Origin: IMCC45349 sp047219225
GTDB taxonomy: Bacteria > Bacteroidota > Bacteroidia > Flavobacteriales > Flavobacteriaceae
Direction of reading: 5' to 3'
DNA length: 64,000 nt
Assembly (NCBI RefSeq): GCF_047219225.1
Contig: NZ_CP178208.1
Location: forward strand, 806,001 to 870,000
Shown piece after piece: positions 8,951 through 17,703 of this stretch. Numbering within the stretch: the stretch's first letter is position 1; every line of letters starts with the position of its first letter. The notes beneath the pieces are model-generated. The model was not told the origin of the DNA and ran no database searches. It saw nothing but the letters and a program-made list of their open reading frames with translations. The position numbers were made by a program, and so were the translations under genes.

Positions 8951-10531
8951 ATGAAACATATTCAAAATATAGGCTTAAGTTTATTTTTAATAGGACTAAG
9001 CATTTTCACAGCGCTTATTTTCATCGGAAAATACGAAGTTACATCAGAATTGATGGAAAGCATCATTACTAATAAAGGCATCAAAAGTGAGCTTTTTATT
9101 AATGAATTAAATTCAAAAATAGTCGACAAAACTTTTAATAATCCATTTTCACTATCATCAGAAATCACTTCTGCATTAGAAACAGCCAATGCTACGCACA
9201 AGCAAAACAGCGAATGGGACAAGGTCATTTGGGATAAACCACACAGTTTTTCTTATGGCGTAATCAAAAGCGCAGGTACTGGTTTGGTTAAAGACAATGC
9301 TGGTCTTTTTTGGTGGCTGACCTTTGGTCTTGGTATTATAGGAGCATTACTGTATATCATTCCAAATGTTATAACCCTTGGACCTCCTGGAATAAAAAAC
9401 AATGGTATTTGGCTTAATGCAGCAACCAATAGAGGTTGGATTGGTTGGTTTGCTTTTATATTCTTAGTTGGATTTTACATTCTGTTGTATTTCTATCCAG
9501 ATTATATTGTCAACTGGGTATATCTCGTAGATCCAATAAGCGAGAGCATTAGCGGTAATGCAGCAAGTCAATGGTTTTTATATGGATTCTTGTATTGTGT
9601 GGTGATGGTTGTAATGGGCGTACGTATGTATATCAAATATCGTCACAACAAATACCAAGTATTAAGAACAACATCTGTATTATTTTTTCAAATTGTATTT
9701 GCCTTCTTGATTCCAGAAATCTTAGTACGTTTTGAGAAACCTTGGTATGATTTTAAGAATGCATTCCCTTTAGATTATGACTTCTTTTACAGTTGGAATT
9801 TAGATCAACTTATCAATAGTGGTGGCTTTGGATTGTTCATTTTAATTTGGGGAATTATCTTAACGTTAGTCATTGTTCCTGTTATGGTATATTTCTTCGG
9901 AAAACGTTGGTACTGTTCTTGGGTTTGTGGTTGTGGAGGATTGGCTGAAACTCTAGGTGATCCTTACCGTCAACTTTCAGATAAATCTGTAAAAGCATGG
10001 AAACTGGAACGCTGGTTAGTACATGGTGTTTTGGTCTTTGCATTAGTCATGACAGGATTTACCTTATATGCATATTTTTCAGGAGCACAAGAAGTTTTAG
10101 GCATTAAAACTCAGACCATCCAAGATATTTATGGATTCTTAATCGGTTCTATTTTTGCTGGTGTAATTGGTACAGGATTCTATCCAATTTTTGGAAATCG
10201 TGTATGGTGTCGTTTTGGTTGTCCTTTAGCAGCTTATATGGGAATTGTACAACGTTTCAAATCACGTTTTAGAATTACAACCAATGGTGGACAATGTATT
10301 TCTTGCGGTAACTGTTCGACGTATTGTGAGCAGGGAATTGACGTGAGAGCTTATGCGCAAAAAGGAGAAAACATCATTCGTGCAAGTTGTGTAGGTTGTG
10401 GAATTTGTTCTGCGGTATGTCCAAGAGGTGTACTTAAATTAGAGAATGGACCAGAAGCTGGACGTATCAATCCTACTGATGTACTGTTAGGAAATGATGT
10501 GAATTTAATGGACTTGGTCAATAAGAAATAA
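8951..10531 (+). CDS. Polytopic 4Fe-4S protein, NosR/NapH/CcoG-like
   Basis: I place the start at the ATG at 8951. A GTG at 8939 is in frame and would overlap the previous gene by 8 bases. The protein has several membrane segments, a CGCGGLAETLGDP motif and a CRFGCPLAAYMG motif as in NosR/NapH-type membrane electron carriers. A C-terminal ferredoxin region holds two 4Fe-4S motifs (CISCGNCSTYCEQG and CVGCGICSAVCPRG). The N-terminal 150 residues form a periplasmic domain between two membrane segments. It probably moves electrons across or along the membrane for the upstream flavoprotein. The acceptor is unknown. Confidence 0.88.
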   Translation: MKHIQNIGLSLFLIGLSIFTALIFIGKYEVTSELMESIITNKGIKSELFINELNSKIVDKTFNNPFSLSSEITSALETANATHKQNSEWDKVIWDKPHSFSYGVIKSAGTGLVKDNAGLFWWLTFGLGIIGALLYIIPNVITLGPPGIKNNGIWLNAATNRGWIGWFAFIFLVGFYILLYFYPDYIVNWVYLVDPISESISGNAASQWFLYGFLYCVVMVVMGVRMYIKYRHNKYQVLRTTSVLFFQIVFAFLIPEILVRFEKPWYDFKNAFPLDYDFFYSWNLDQLINSGGFGLFILIWGIILTLVIVPVMVYFFGKRWYCSWVCGCGGLAETLGDPYRQLSDKSVKAWKLERWLVHGVLVFALVMTGFTLYAYFSGAQEVLGIKTQTIQDIYGFLIGSIFAGVIGTGFYPIFGNRVWCRFGCPLAAYMGIVQRFKSRFRITTNGGQCISCGNCSTYCEQGIDVRAYAQKGENIIRASCVGCGICSAVCPRGVLKLENGPEAGRINPTDVLLGNDVNLMDLVNKK

Positions 10532-10542
10532 TTGTATTTTTG
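10514..10542 (+). promoter_or_regulatory. Bacteroidetes-type promoter for the GT2 pair
   Basis: A perfect -7 box TATTTTTG (10535-10542) with TTG at 10514-10516, 18 bases upstream, lies just before the ATG at 10566. It suggests that the glycosyltransferase pair has its own promoter despite following the Fe-S gene closely. Confidence 0.6.
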
Positions 10543-10565
10543 CAACTCAAAACACTAAACCACCA

Positions 10566-11255
10566 ATGCCATCAATAAAAGTCATTATTCCTGCGTATAA
10601 TGAAGAGGATTCTATTGCGAAGGTTATAAACGATATTCCTAAAAGTGTCGAAGAAGTTATTGTAGTCAGTAACAATTCTACCGACGCTACCGAAACCAAT
10701 GCTAAAAATGCTGGGGCAACTGTATTGTCTGAAACTCGAAAAGGCTATGGCTACGCTTGCCTTAAAGGGATGGATTATGTAGCACAACAAAAGCTCCAAC
10801 CAGACATTATCGTATTCTTAGATGGCGATTATAGTGATTATCCTGAAGAATTAACCAAAATTGTAGCTCCTATTGTAAAAGATAATCTCGATTTTGTAAT
10901 TGGAGCACGCGTAAAACGACTACGTGAACAAGGTGCTATGACACCTCAACAAGTTTTTGGAAATTGGTTAGCTTGTTTTTTAATGAAATTGATGTTTGGT
11001 GCAAAGTTTACAGATTTAGGTCCTTTTAGAGCGATTAAGTACGATAAGCTTTTAGCCTTACAAATGGAAGACAAAACTTATGGTTGGACTGTAGAAATGC
11101 AGTTAAAAGCATTAAAACAAAAATTGAGTTATACCGAAATTCCTGTGAATTACAGAAACCGAATTGGTATCTCTAAAGTATCAGGAACTGTTAAAGGTTC
11201 TGTGATGGCAGGCATAAAAATACTAGGTTGGATTTTTAAATACAGTTTTAAATAA
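10566..11255 (+). CDS. GT2 family glycosyltransferase, dolichol-phosphate mannose synthase-like
   Basis: This 229-residue GT-A enzyme has VIIPAYNEEDSIAKVI, VVSNNSTDAT, and FLDGDYSDYPEEL with the D-x-D metal site. It ends in RNRIGISKVSGT as in DPM1-like polyprenyl-phosphate sugar transferases. The C-terminal stretch is hydrophobic but too short to be a full membrane domain. The sugar is unknown. Its stop overlaps the start of the second GT2 gene by one base (TAATG at 11253-11257), so the two are coupled and may act in one glycolipid pathway. Confidence 0.88.
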   Translation: MPSIKVIIPAYNEEDSIAKVINDIPKSVEEVIVVSNNSTDATETNAKNAGATVLSETRKGYGYACLKGMDYVAQQKLQPDIIVFLDGDYSDYPEELTKIVAPIVKDNLDFVIGARVKRLREQGAMTPQQVFGNWLACFLMKLMFGAKFTDLGPFRAIKYDKLLALQMEDKTYGWTVEMQLKALKQKLSYTEIPVNYRNRIGISKVSGTVKGSVMAGIKILGWIFKYSFK

Positions 11256-12745
11256 TGATTCTACAAACCACCATTATCATCATCTATTCTATTGCGTTAG
11301 TACTTATTTTTATGTACGCTTTAGCGCAACTTAATCTGTTATTTAATTATATCGCAGCACAAAAGAAAGAAAGTAAATGTCCACGATTTGATTTGTCCAA
11401 TCCAGATGAAGTACCTTATGTGACAATTCAACTTCCTGTGTATAACGAGATGTATGTAATGGAACGTTTGTTGGATAATATTGCCTTGATTGATTATCCA
11501 AAAGACAAATTAGAAATTCAGGTTTTAGATGATTCTACAGATGAAACTGTAAACACAACTGCTGCACATGTAAAGCAATTACAAGACAAAGGGTTAGATA
11601 TTGTACATATTACTAGAGTAGATCGTAGTGGTTTTAAAGCTGGTGCTTTAAAGGAAGGTCTTAAAGTGGCTAAAGGCGAATTTATTGCCATTTTTGATGC
11701 CGACTTTTTACCACAAAAAGATTGGTTACAACGTACCATTCCGTTTTTTAAAAATGACCATATTGGTGTGGTACAAACGCGTTGGGGACACATTAACCGC
11801 AACTACTCTATTTTAACCAAAGTCCAAGCGTTTGCTTTGGATGCGCATTTTACACTAGAGCAAGTAGGACGTAATAGCAAAGGGCATTTTATCAACTTTA
11901 ATGGTACTGCTGGAGTATGGCGAAAGCAATGTATTATTGATGCTGGAAATTGGGAAGGCGACACTTTAACTGAAGATTTAGATTTGAGCTATCGTGCACA
12001 ATTAAAGAAATGGCAGTTTAAATACTTGGAAGATGTAGAAACACCTGCGGAATTACCAGTGGTGATTAGTGCTGCGCGCTCGCAACAATTTAGATGGAAT
12101 AAAGGTGGTGCCGAAAACTTTAGAAAGATGCTATGGCGTGTGCTTAAAAACCATAATATCTCAGCCAAAACAAAAGTACATGGTTTATTACATTTACTGA
12201 ATAGCTCCATGTTTTTGAGTATTTTCATCGTAGCTGTGTTAAGTATACCTATGTTGTATATTAAAAACGAATATGCACATTTAAAAATGTACTTCTACGT
12301 AATGAGCTTCTTTGTGATTAGCTCTGTGATTTTCTTTATCTGCTATTGGCAAATGTACAAACGTATGTATGGTAGTGGGCTCAAAAACTTCACCCAATAT
12401 ATTGTAATGTTCTTTACCTTTTTTACGATTGCCATGGGCTTTTCATTGCATAACTCTATTGCAGTTTTAGAAGGGCATTTGGGAAAAAAGAGTGCTTTTA
12501 TAAGAACACCAAAATTTAATATCAATTCTTTATCTGATAGTTGGAAAGGTAACAAATACCTTAACACCAACATTTCAATTAATGTGGTGTTTGAAGGCTT
12601 ATTAATGCTCTATTTTGGATTTGGAATGTATAGCGCCTTTGTAGTAGGTGACCAAGGTGGAGACTTTGGATTATTCCCTTTTCACTTGATGTTATTTTTA
12701 GGTTTTGGATTTGTGTTTTTTAAGTCCTTGACGTCTAAAGTTTAA
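11255..12745 (+). CDS. Processive-type GT2 membrane glycosyltransferase, cellulose synthase/CslA-like
   Basis: This 496-residue protein has an N-terminal membrane anchor, a GT2 domain and four C-terminal membrane segments. The domain carries QLPVYNEMYVMERLLD, LDDSTDET, FDADFLPQ, TEDLDLSYR and QQFRWNKGG, which corresponds to the D, DxD, TED and QxxRW set. These are hallmarks of cellulose synthase/CslA-type glycan synthases. The product is not predictable from sequence. It is coupled to the DPM1-like gene before it, which fits cell-surface glycan or glycolipid synthesis. Confidence 0.88.
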   Translation: MILQTTIIIIYSIALVLIFMYALAQLNLLFNYIAAQKKESKCPRFDLSNPDEVPYVTIQLPVYNEMYVMERLLDNIALIDYPKDKLEIQVLDDSTDETVNTTAAHVKQLQDKGLDIVHITRVDRSGFKAGALKEGLKVAKGEFIAIFDADFLPQKDWLQRTIPFFKNDHIGVVQTRWGHINRNYSILTKVQAFALDAHFTLEQVGRNSKGHFINFNGTAGVWRKQCIIDAGNWEGDTLTEDLDLSYRAQLKKWQFKYLEDVETPAELPVVISAARSQQFRWNKGGAENFRKMLWRVLKNHNISAKTKVHGLLHLLNSSMFLSIFIVAVLSIPMLYIKNEYAHLKMYFYVMSFFVISSVIFFICYWQMYKRMYGSGLKNFTQYIVMFFTFFTIAMGFSLHNSIAVLEGHLGKKSAFIRTPKFNINSLSDSWKGNKYLNTNISINVVFEGLLMLYFGFGMYSAFVVGDQGGDFGLFPFHLMLFLGFGFVFFKSLTSKV

Positions 12746-12765
12746 TAATGCAATCTTTATCATTT

Positions 12766-13701
12766 TTAATCACAAACCACAATTTGCGTGCTAATACTTG
12801 CATCTTGAAGTTGAGATTCTAATTCTGTAAAGGCTTCAACATTATCTTTAAGTGTATATGACAACCAAGATTTCATAAGGTTAAGCGTCGTTTCGATTTG
12901 AGCGTCTTTAGTAATACTTGTTTCTGAAGCACAAAAGATTTCTCCAAGATCACAATTAGAATTAGCATCTGCAAAATTACAATGTGTACCTTCTGCTATT
13001 TCTGCGTACACTTTACAATTACTATTAAGGTTCTCATACATTGGCAATTGATGTTCTGCAGCTGGAGCCACACAATCATTCTCTCCCAAAAGCATTAACA
13101 CTGGCACTTCAATTTGAATGCTTGCTGCAATAGCGGAAGGATTGGTTTCTGCGGCAGCTAACGTTATCACAGCATCAATTTCGGTGTTATTTTGAGCTGC
13201 TAATAAGGCTGACCCTCCTCCCATTGAATGTCCAAGCATTGCTGTTTTTGCAATAATTCTATTATTAAAGATGGAATTTGTATTGTCATTTTCAGATTGC
13301 ATCTGAATAGCAACTTGATTTAAATCTAAAGCAAAATCTTGATGACTTGGAGTGAAGCCTGTTTCGGTATTCGGAAAGCACACAATATAGCCTTCTCCAA
13401 CTAGAGTCTCCCAAAGCGATTGGTAAGCATTCCATTCCATTAAAAATCCATGTCCAAAAACAAGCACAGGATATTCTCCAGTTAAAACCTCGACATCAGT
13501 ACCAGAATTTTGAGCAGGATAATAAATGTGAGTTTCTATTGTACGATCTCGATTTGCATCATTAAAGTTGACAACTGTATGCCCAACTTGAATTGTTGTA
13601 GGCTCTGGTGTTCCTGAATTATTATTAGAATCGTCATTTGAACTACAAGAATATATTGCAATTATAAAAAATAGGAGTATTACTGTTTTAGAAAAATTCA
13701 T
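12766..13701 (-). CDS. Alpha/beta hydrolase lipoprotein, platelet-activating/dienelactone hydrolase-like
   Basis: This 311-residue lipoprotein has a signal peptide ending in IAIYSCSSN (lipobox Cys at 19), then a Ser/Asn-rich linker and an alpha/beta hydrolase domain. The nucleophile elbow is GHSMGGGSAL. An acidic LLGENDCVAP strand and a late GTHCNF His complete a likely triad. An oxyanion-type HGFLMEW loop lies after VFGHG. Several Cys near the C-terminus could form disulfides. Esterase or lipase-like activity is likely, with substrate unknown. It is convergent with the GT2 operon. Confidence 0.82.
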   Translation of the reverse strand: MNFSKTVILLFFIIAIYSCSSNDDSNNNSGTPEPTTIQVGHTVVNFNDANRDRTIETHIYYPAQNSGTDVEVLTGEYPVLVFGHGFLMEWNAYQSLWETLVGEGYIVCFPNTETGFTPSHQDFALDLNQVAIQMQSENDNTNSIFNNRIIAKTAMLGHSMGGGSALLAAQNNTEIDAVITLAAAETNPSAIAASIQIEVPVLMLLGENDCVAPAAEHQLPMYENLNSNCKVYAEIAEGTHCNFADANSNCDLGEIFCASETSITKDAQIETTLNLMKSWLSYTLKDNVEAFTELESQLQDASISTQIVVCD

Positions 13702-13767
13702 GAGGCTAGAGGCTTATTTTTAAGTCGTTGATATCGAAGGTTTAATTAGTGTTCGTTTAACGTTCTT

Positions 13768-13876
13768 GTGTATGATTAGTTGCGGGAAAATCAGCAAGAT
13801 TTTTCCGCCACAGCACTAAATTAATTAATTCGAGTGAATTTCCGCTGAGGAAATTCCGCCGTAATTAATTATACAC
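13768..13876 (+). other. Folded DNA/RNA element, three-stem cloverleaf
   Basis: A 16-bp outer stem pairs 13768-13783 with 13861-13876 using 13 Watson-Crick and 3 G-T pairs. Inside are two hairpins: 13782-13792 with 13798-13808 (11 pairs including one G-T, loop AGCAA; its two outermost pairs compete with the last bases of the outer stem) and 13836-13843 with 13849-13856 (8 perfect pairs, loop GCTGA). Both inner stems end in TTCCGC. G-T pairs occur only when the plus strand is read as RNA or single-stranded DNA, so that is the folded strand. Function unknown. Confidence 0.6.
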
Positions 13877-13879
13877 GTT

Positions 13880-14383
13880 GTTGGCACATGGTTTTTTTAT
13901 TCAGGTACTTTATGGTAAAAATAAATTAATGATTTTCCGTTTTTATCTTTCCTCCAAATTTTTCTAGCAACTCTGGATTCCATTCTCATTTTTCCGCCAT
14001 TAAAACTCCGACTTTTAAAAATTTTGTCAATTAATTCCTTTTTTGAAATTTCAGACCATTCCTTATCTATCCAACCATGATTCCCTCGTTTTATTTTTAT
14101 CTTTTTATTGTCAATTCTGACGTCAGTAAATGCTCCTGTATCTCCTAAAGGCCAAGGCTTTTCAGTTGGATGTAGATTATGGAAAGCATCATAAAAACTC
14201 AAAATAATTTTATTACCCATTTCAGAAATTAAAGATTCAATTTCATGTTTAGTTGTTTTTTCATTCAACGAAATTTCTTTGTTAATTTTAGGGCCGTATT
14301 CAATTCCCTTTAGTTGGTCAAGAAATATTTTGAGGTAATTTCCAATCATTTGATTTTGTACGTTCAGTTAACTTTGTGCCAAC
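13880..14383. repeat. Gene bracketed by inverted GTTGGCACA repeats
   Basis: GTTGGCACA at 13880-13888 and its exact complement TGTGCCAAC at 14375-14383 flank the small gene 13897-14349, so the whole acts like a bracketed cassette about 0.5 kb long. The folded element lies immediately outside the left copy. The repeats do not match integron attC core boxes. The mobile nature is inference. Confidence 0.5.
13897..14349 (-). CDS. Unknown 150-residue cytoplasmic protein in repeat-bracketed cassette
   Basis: I do not recognise a family. There is no signal peptide or membrane segment; the protein is basic and charged, with a short N-terminal helix (MIGNYLKIFLDQLKGIEYG). The middle part contains a short PWPLGDTGAFTD motif and the end has RKIWRKDKNGKSLIYFYHKV. 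It stands alone between an alpha/beta hydrolase lipoprotein gene and an XRE regulator gene, bracketed by inverted GTTGGCACA repeats. That suggests recent arrival (inference). A toxin or immunity role would be speculation. Confidence 0.65.
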   Translation of the reverse strand: MIGNYLKIFLDQLKGIEYGPKINKEISLNEKTTKHEIESLISEMGNKIILSFYDAFHNLHPTEKPWPLGDTGAFTDVRIDNKKIKIKRGNHGWIDKEWSEISKKELIDKIFKSRSFNGGKMRMESRVARKIWRKDKNGKSLIYFYHKVPE

Positions 14384-14500
14384 GTATTTATATAAACACG
14401 TTTTAATGGTTTATATAAAAGTGTTAAACGAAGTTAGCTTTTTTTAGTAAGAAAATCAATACGTATTTCTACGTGTATTTAGCATTTAAAAATGCTCTAG

Positions 14501-15076
14501 CTATTTTAAAAACTTGATTTGTGGTCTATACACAACAGGTTGTTCGTTACTTATTCTTATAGTATTAAACAGTACTAATACTACATTAATTATATATAAC
14601 GATACAATAACACCTAATAAATTATTTAAACTTAAATCCTCTATTACATTAAATTTTGAAAGTACAAATAATAACATAGGCACAAAACACAAAATGAGTG
14701 TCCATGTGATTTGGAAATTAATAAGGCGTTTTCCTAGTAAATTAATGTTCTTTATTTTGTCCTTTTTAGAGCTCCATAAAATAAATGGTATCAAAATACC
14801 TAGTAATGGAAAAAAGAGAAAGGTTAATGCAGAAAGATTAAGAAATATTAAATATTTATTATCCTCTTTAACTGCCCAATCAATTAACTCATCTGCTGTA
14901 ATATCTAAAGCAGTAGCTAAGCGTTTTAGTGAGTCGCCAGTTGGGTTAGAAGCTCCTTTTTCTATACGCTGAATCGTTCTTAAACTCAATCCAGATTCTT
15001 CTGCAAGAAATTCTTGAGACATGCCTCTTTTATTTCTTAGTGCTTTAACACGTATTGCTAACTGACTCTTATCCAT
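14501..15076 (-). CDS. XRE-family regulator with C-terminal membrane domain
   Basis: This 191-residue protein has an N-terminal helix-turn-helix (residues about 6-62, with LRNKRGMSQEFLAEESGLSL and RTIQRIEKGASNPTGDSL). The rest contains three hydrophobic stretches, suggesting DUF4870-like membrane anchoring. Such proteins tie DNA binding to the membrane. The start overlaps the end of the upstream membrane protein by 8 bases (15069-15076), so the two are a translationally coupled pair and may act together. Ligand and target are unknown. Confidence 0.82.
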   Translation of the reverse strand: MDKSQLAIRVKALRNKRGMSQEFLAEESGLSLRTIQRIEKGASNPTGDSLKRLATALDITADELIDWAVKEDNKYLIFLNLSALTFLFFPLLGILIPFILWSSKKDKIKNINLLGKRLINFQITWTLILCFVPMLLFVLSKFNVIEDLSLNNLLGVIVSLYIINVVLVLFNTIRISNEQPVVYRPQIKFLK

Positions 15077-15587
15077 TGCAGCTTTGTTGGTTTATGTTTT
15101 TAGTTTTTCTTCTACTTTGCATGATTACAAAAGTAATAGCGCCAATAATAAATCCTGGAATAATTTGAACCAAAGCACCATAAAACACATGGTTCAATAA
15201 CACTTGGTCAAAAGTATTAAAATACAATCCATAATGCGTCCCTAATTGCCAATTAACATCTATCCACCATGCTATGGCTACAGGTATTCTAGATATTGGA
15301 GAATATATGCATAAACTTAATAAAAGTATACTTAAAAATTTAGGCTTGTCATACCATTTAATACTCCAATACACTGAGAAACCCAAAGTAAGCCATAATA
15401 AACCTATTATAAAAATGACATTTTCTGGTAATCCAATGTATTCTAATATAAATCGAATTGGTGTTACAAAACAAGCTATTATAATAGGCACTTTAGAAAG
15501 TTGCAATGCTTGTTGAAGGATACTTTTCTTGCTTTTTAATTTAGCTTGTGTTTTCATTGATCTCAACTGTTTAATTTTTTTAAACAA
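15069..15587 (-). CDS. Small polytopic membrane protein, partner of XRE regulator
   Basis: This 172-residue protein has about four hydrophobic helices (IIACFVTPIRFILEYIG, VIFIIGLLWLTLGFSVYW, ILLLSLCIYSPISRIPVAIA, IIPGFIIGAITFVIM) and charged ends. No family is recognised. An alternative ATG at 15557 (MKTQAKLK) would remove the basic first 10 residues and cannot be excluded. It is coupled to the XRE gene by overlapping ends. It may be the membrane partner that this regulator senses (inference). Confidence 0.7.
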   Translation of the reverse strand: MFKKIKQLRSMKTQAKLKSKKSILQQALQLSKVPIIIACFVTPIRFILEYIGLPENVIFIIGLLWLTLGFSVYWSIKWYDKPKFLSILLLSLCIYSPISRIPVAIAWWIDVNWQLGTHYGLYFNTFDQVLLNHVFYGALVQIIPGFIIGAITFVIMQSRRKTKNINQQSCNG

Positions 15588-15718
15588 ATGTAATTAGACA
15601 AGCTAGTCATTGAGAGTGTCAACGCTATGACATCTTTACGACATCTTTGTGAATCGCCTTATTTATAAGGGATAATCTATTTAAAGTAGAGTTTTAAATT
15701 GCTCAAAGAAATCATAAG

Positions 15719-15755
15719 TAAAAAAACCATTTCACTCTAAAAAAATGAAATGGCT
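15719..15755 (-). terminator. Rho-independent terminator after NTF2-like gene
   Basis: An 8-bp perfect stem (CCATTTCA at 15727-15734 with TGAAATGG at 15746-15753) is followed on the minus strand by a run of T. It lies 26 bp past the stop of the NTF2-like gene, so it ends that transcript. Confidence 0.75.
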
Positions 15756-15778
15756 TTACATCTATCTGCTATTAATCT

Positions 15779-16657
15779 CTAAAACTTTCCGTTGTTATGC
15801 GCCATCTCTGATGGAATTTCTTCAATTACATCCCAATGCTCAACAATCTTATCATTTTCTAGTCTAAACAAATCGTAAAATGCATGTGGCTTTCCATGCC
15901 ATTCGCCTTCGCTCATCGTCAATACAAAGTTACCTTCTCCTAAAACTTTATGCGTCTTCTTATAAATAAACATATCATTCTGTGAGGTCAAATATGCTAT
16001 AGCTTCTGTAAGTCCAGCTAAACCATCTTTAACCAATGGATTGTGTTGATCATATTGTTCTGTACTTATATAATCTGTGATTTTTTCTGGTGCTTTTCCA
16101 AATAATACATCATTTACAAAATTGCTAACAATAGTTTTGTTAGAGGCTGTTTTGTCTAAGTCTGTAATTTGTGTTGGTCCATCTACTTGCGATCTACCGC
16201 TTGCCGTTTGCGTTGCTTTTGGAGTGATATTATCCCAATGTTCAGCAACTTGACCATCTTCCATTCGCCATACATCAAAAGTCACCACTTCTTTGGCTCC
16301 AAAAGCTTCTGCATTATCATACGAGTTATGGAATATGATAAAATCACCATCTTGTAATATACGATGTGTTGTATATGTAGTTTGTGCTTTTTCTAAAACT
16401 GGTAAAAATCCCAACACAGGTTCAATTCCTGTTGGCACGTGTGGATTATGTTGAATATAATCGGTTTTGAAATACCTTTTTACGCCTTCGGCATCATAAT
16501 CGCCAAAGAAAGCTTGTTGTGCTTTTTTTGCTGTAGTTTTTAAATTGTCCATGACTTTAGTTGTGTTTGATTTTTGTTCGGTTGTTTTATTTTGAGCTGT
16601 ATTACAACTGGTTATTAATAAAACCGCGAACAAAATTGAGGTTATACGTTTCATCAT
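15779..16657 (-). CDS. Lipoprotein with two NTF2/SnoaL-like domains
   Basis: This 292-residue protein has a lipobox signal (MMKRITSILFAVLLITSC), a short linker and two tandem SnoaL-like repeats: about residues 40-150 (YIQHNPHVPTGIEP, VVTFDVWRMEDGQVAEHWD) and about 170-285 (YDQHNPLVKDGL, HAFYDLFRLENDKIVEHWD). Each has the QHNP and EHWD motifs of predicted SnoaL-like aldol-condensing proteins. Catalysis is not proven for this group. It follows the AraC gene on the same strand with about 100 bp between, so it may be its target (inference). Confidence 0.85.
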   Translation of the reverse strand: MMKRITSILFAVLLITSCNTAQNKTTEQKSNTTKVMDNLKTTAKKAQQAFFGDYDAEGVKRYFKTDYIQHNPHVPTGIEPVLGFLPVLEKAQTTYTTHRILQDGDFIIFHNSYDNAEAFGAKEVVTFDVWRMEDGQVAEHWDNITPKATQTASGRSQVDGPTQITDLDKTASNKTIVSNFVNDVLFGKAPEKITDYISTEQYDQHNPLVKDGLAGLTEAIAYLTSQNDMFIYKKTHKVLGEGNFVLTMSEGEWHGKPHAFYDLFRLENDKIVEHWDVIEEIPSEMAHNNGKF

Positions 16658-16757
16658 TAAGTTTTTTATTCAATTTGATAATGCAAAATTATAACCAAGC
16701 ACAAATTTACTAAAGGTTAATATGACGATAAAAATGGTAAATATCGAACCGACACTA

Positions 16758-17636
16758 TTATGAATACATTTTTTTGAACGCATTTGGGGTAAATCCTGTA
16801 TGCTTTTTAAAATACTTCACGAAGTTAGTAGCTTCATTAAAGCCCAAGTTATAAGCAAGTTCTGTACTCTTAATACTCGAATTAATCAGCTTACGTTTGG
16901 CTTCCAAAATCACAAAAGCATCTATATACTGTTTAGCAGTACTTTGAATGATAGCTTTACAAGTCACATTCAAATGTTTGTAAGTAATATGTAATTGCTG
17001 TGCATAATAATCGGCATTCTTATGACTCTTGAATTGTGATTTGAGTAAGGTTTGAAAGTTGAGAAATAATTGCAATTTATCTGAATCTTCCACAGCATGC
17101 GTTTGATGTTTTTTTAGAGCTTCAACTTTAGAAAATATAATATTGAACAAACTATCTATAATGTTCTTCTTATTGAAATATTCTGAAGGCTTATAAAACT
17201 CATGATATAAAAGCTCTATATATTTTAATACTACTGAATGTTGAGGCACTTGAATTTTGGGTTCAAATAAATGTGAGGTAAATAAGCGAACAACAGTATC
17301 TTTTGGAATGGTATTAAGTTGCTTCTTGAAATAGTCCTCGGTAAATAAGATAACATAACCTTCAATCTCTGGATTGAATTTAAAGGCATTGACTTGTCCT
17401 TTTGATAAATACAGCACAGTATCTTCTTCAACATCATACCATTTGAAATCTACCAAATGTTGTGTTTGCCCTTTGGTATAATATACTAGCTTATAAAATG
17501 CTATTTGATGTGGATGCTGTGGCGAATGAGTTAAGTCCTCAACACGATCTCGTATCTCTTCTAAACGAATGACCTCAATCCCTGAAACTTCAGGATAACG
17601 CGTTTTAAATGCTATTTGCGGAAGGGTTTTGGACAT
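16758..17636 (-). CDS. AraC-family transcriptional regulator
   Basis: This 292-residue regulator has a C-terminal AraC HTH pair. The first helix-turn-helix is about residues 200-230 (SHKNADYYAQQLHITYKHL), and the second carries STELAYNLGFNEATNFVKYF and TGFTPNAFKK. The N-terminal 150 residues form a cupin-like sensor region (VYYTKGQTQHLVDF, VLYLSKGQVNAF). The gene stands between a small membrane exporter gene and the NTF2-like lipoprotein gene. It could control either. The inducer is unknown. Confidence 0.88.
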   Translation of the reverse strand: MSKTLPQIAFKTRYPEVSGIEVIRLEEIRDRVEDLTHSPQHPHQIAFYKLVYYTKGQTQHLVDFKWYDVEEDTVLYLSKGQVNAFKFNPEIEGYVILFTEDYFKKQLNTIPKDTVVRLFTSHLFEPKIQVPQHSVVLKYIELLYHEFYKPSEYFNKKNIIDSLFNIIFSKVEALKKHQTHAVEDSDKLQLFLNFQTLLKSQFKSHKNADYYAQQLHITYKHLNVTCKAIIQSTAKQYIDAFVILEAKRKLINSSIKSTELAYNLGFNEATNFVKYFKKHTGFTPNAFKKMYS

Positions 17637-17703
17637 GAAAGCAATTTAGTGAAAATAATAAAAGAAGCTCTAAACAGGCTTTTTTTTACTTATTAAGGAA
17701 AAA

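Noticed and set aside
13880..14383. Integron attC-like cassette
   Set aside because: The GTTGGCACA repeats do not fit the attC core consensus, and no integrase is in the window.
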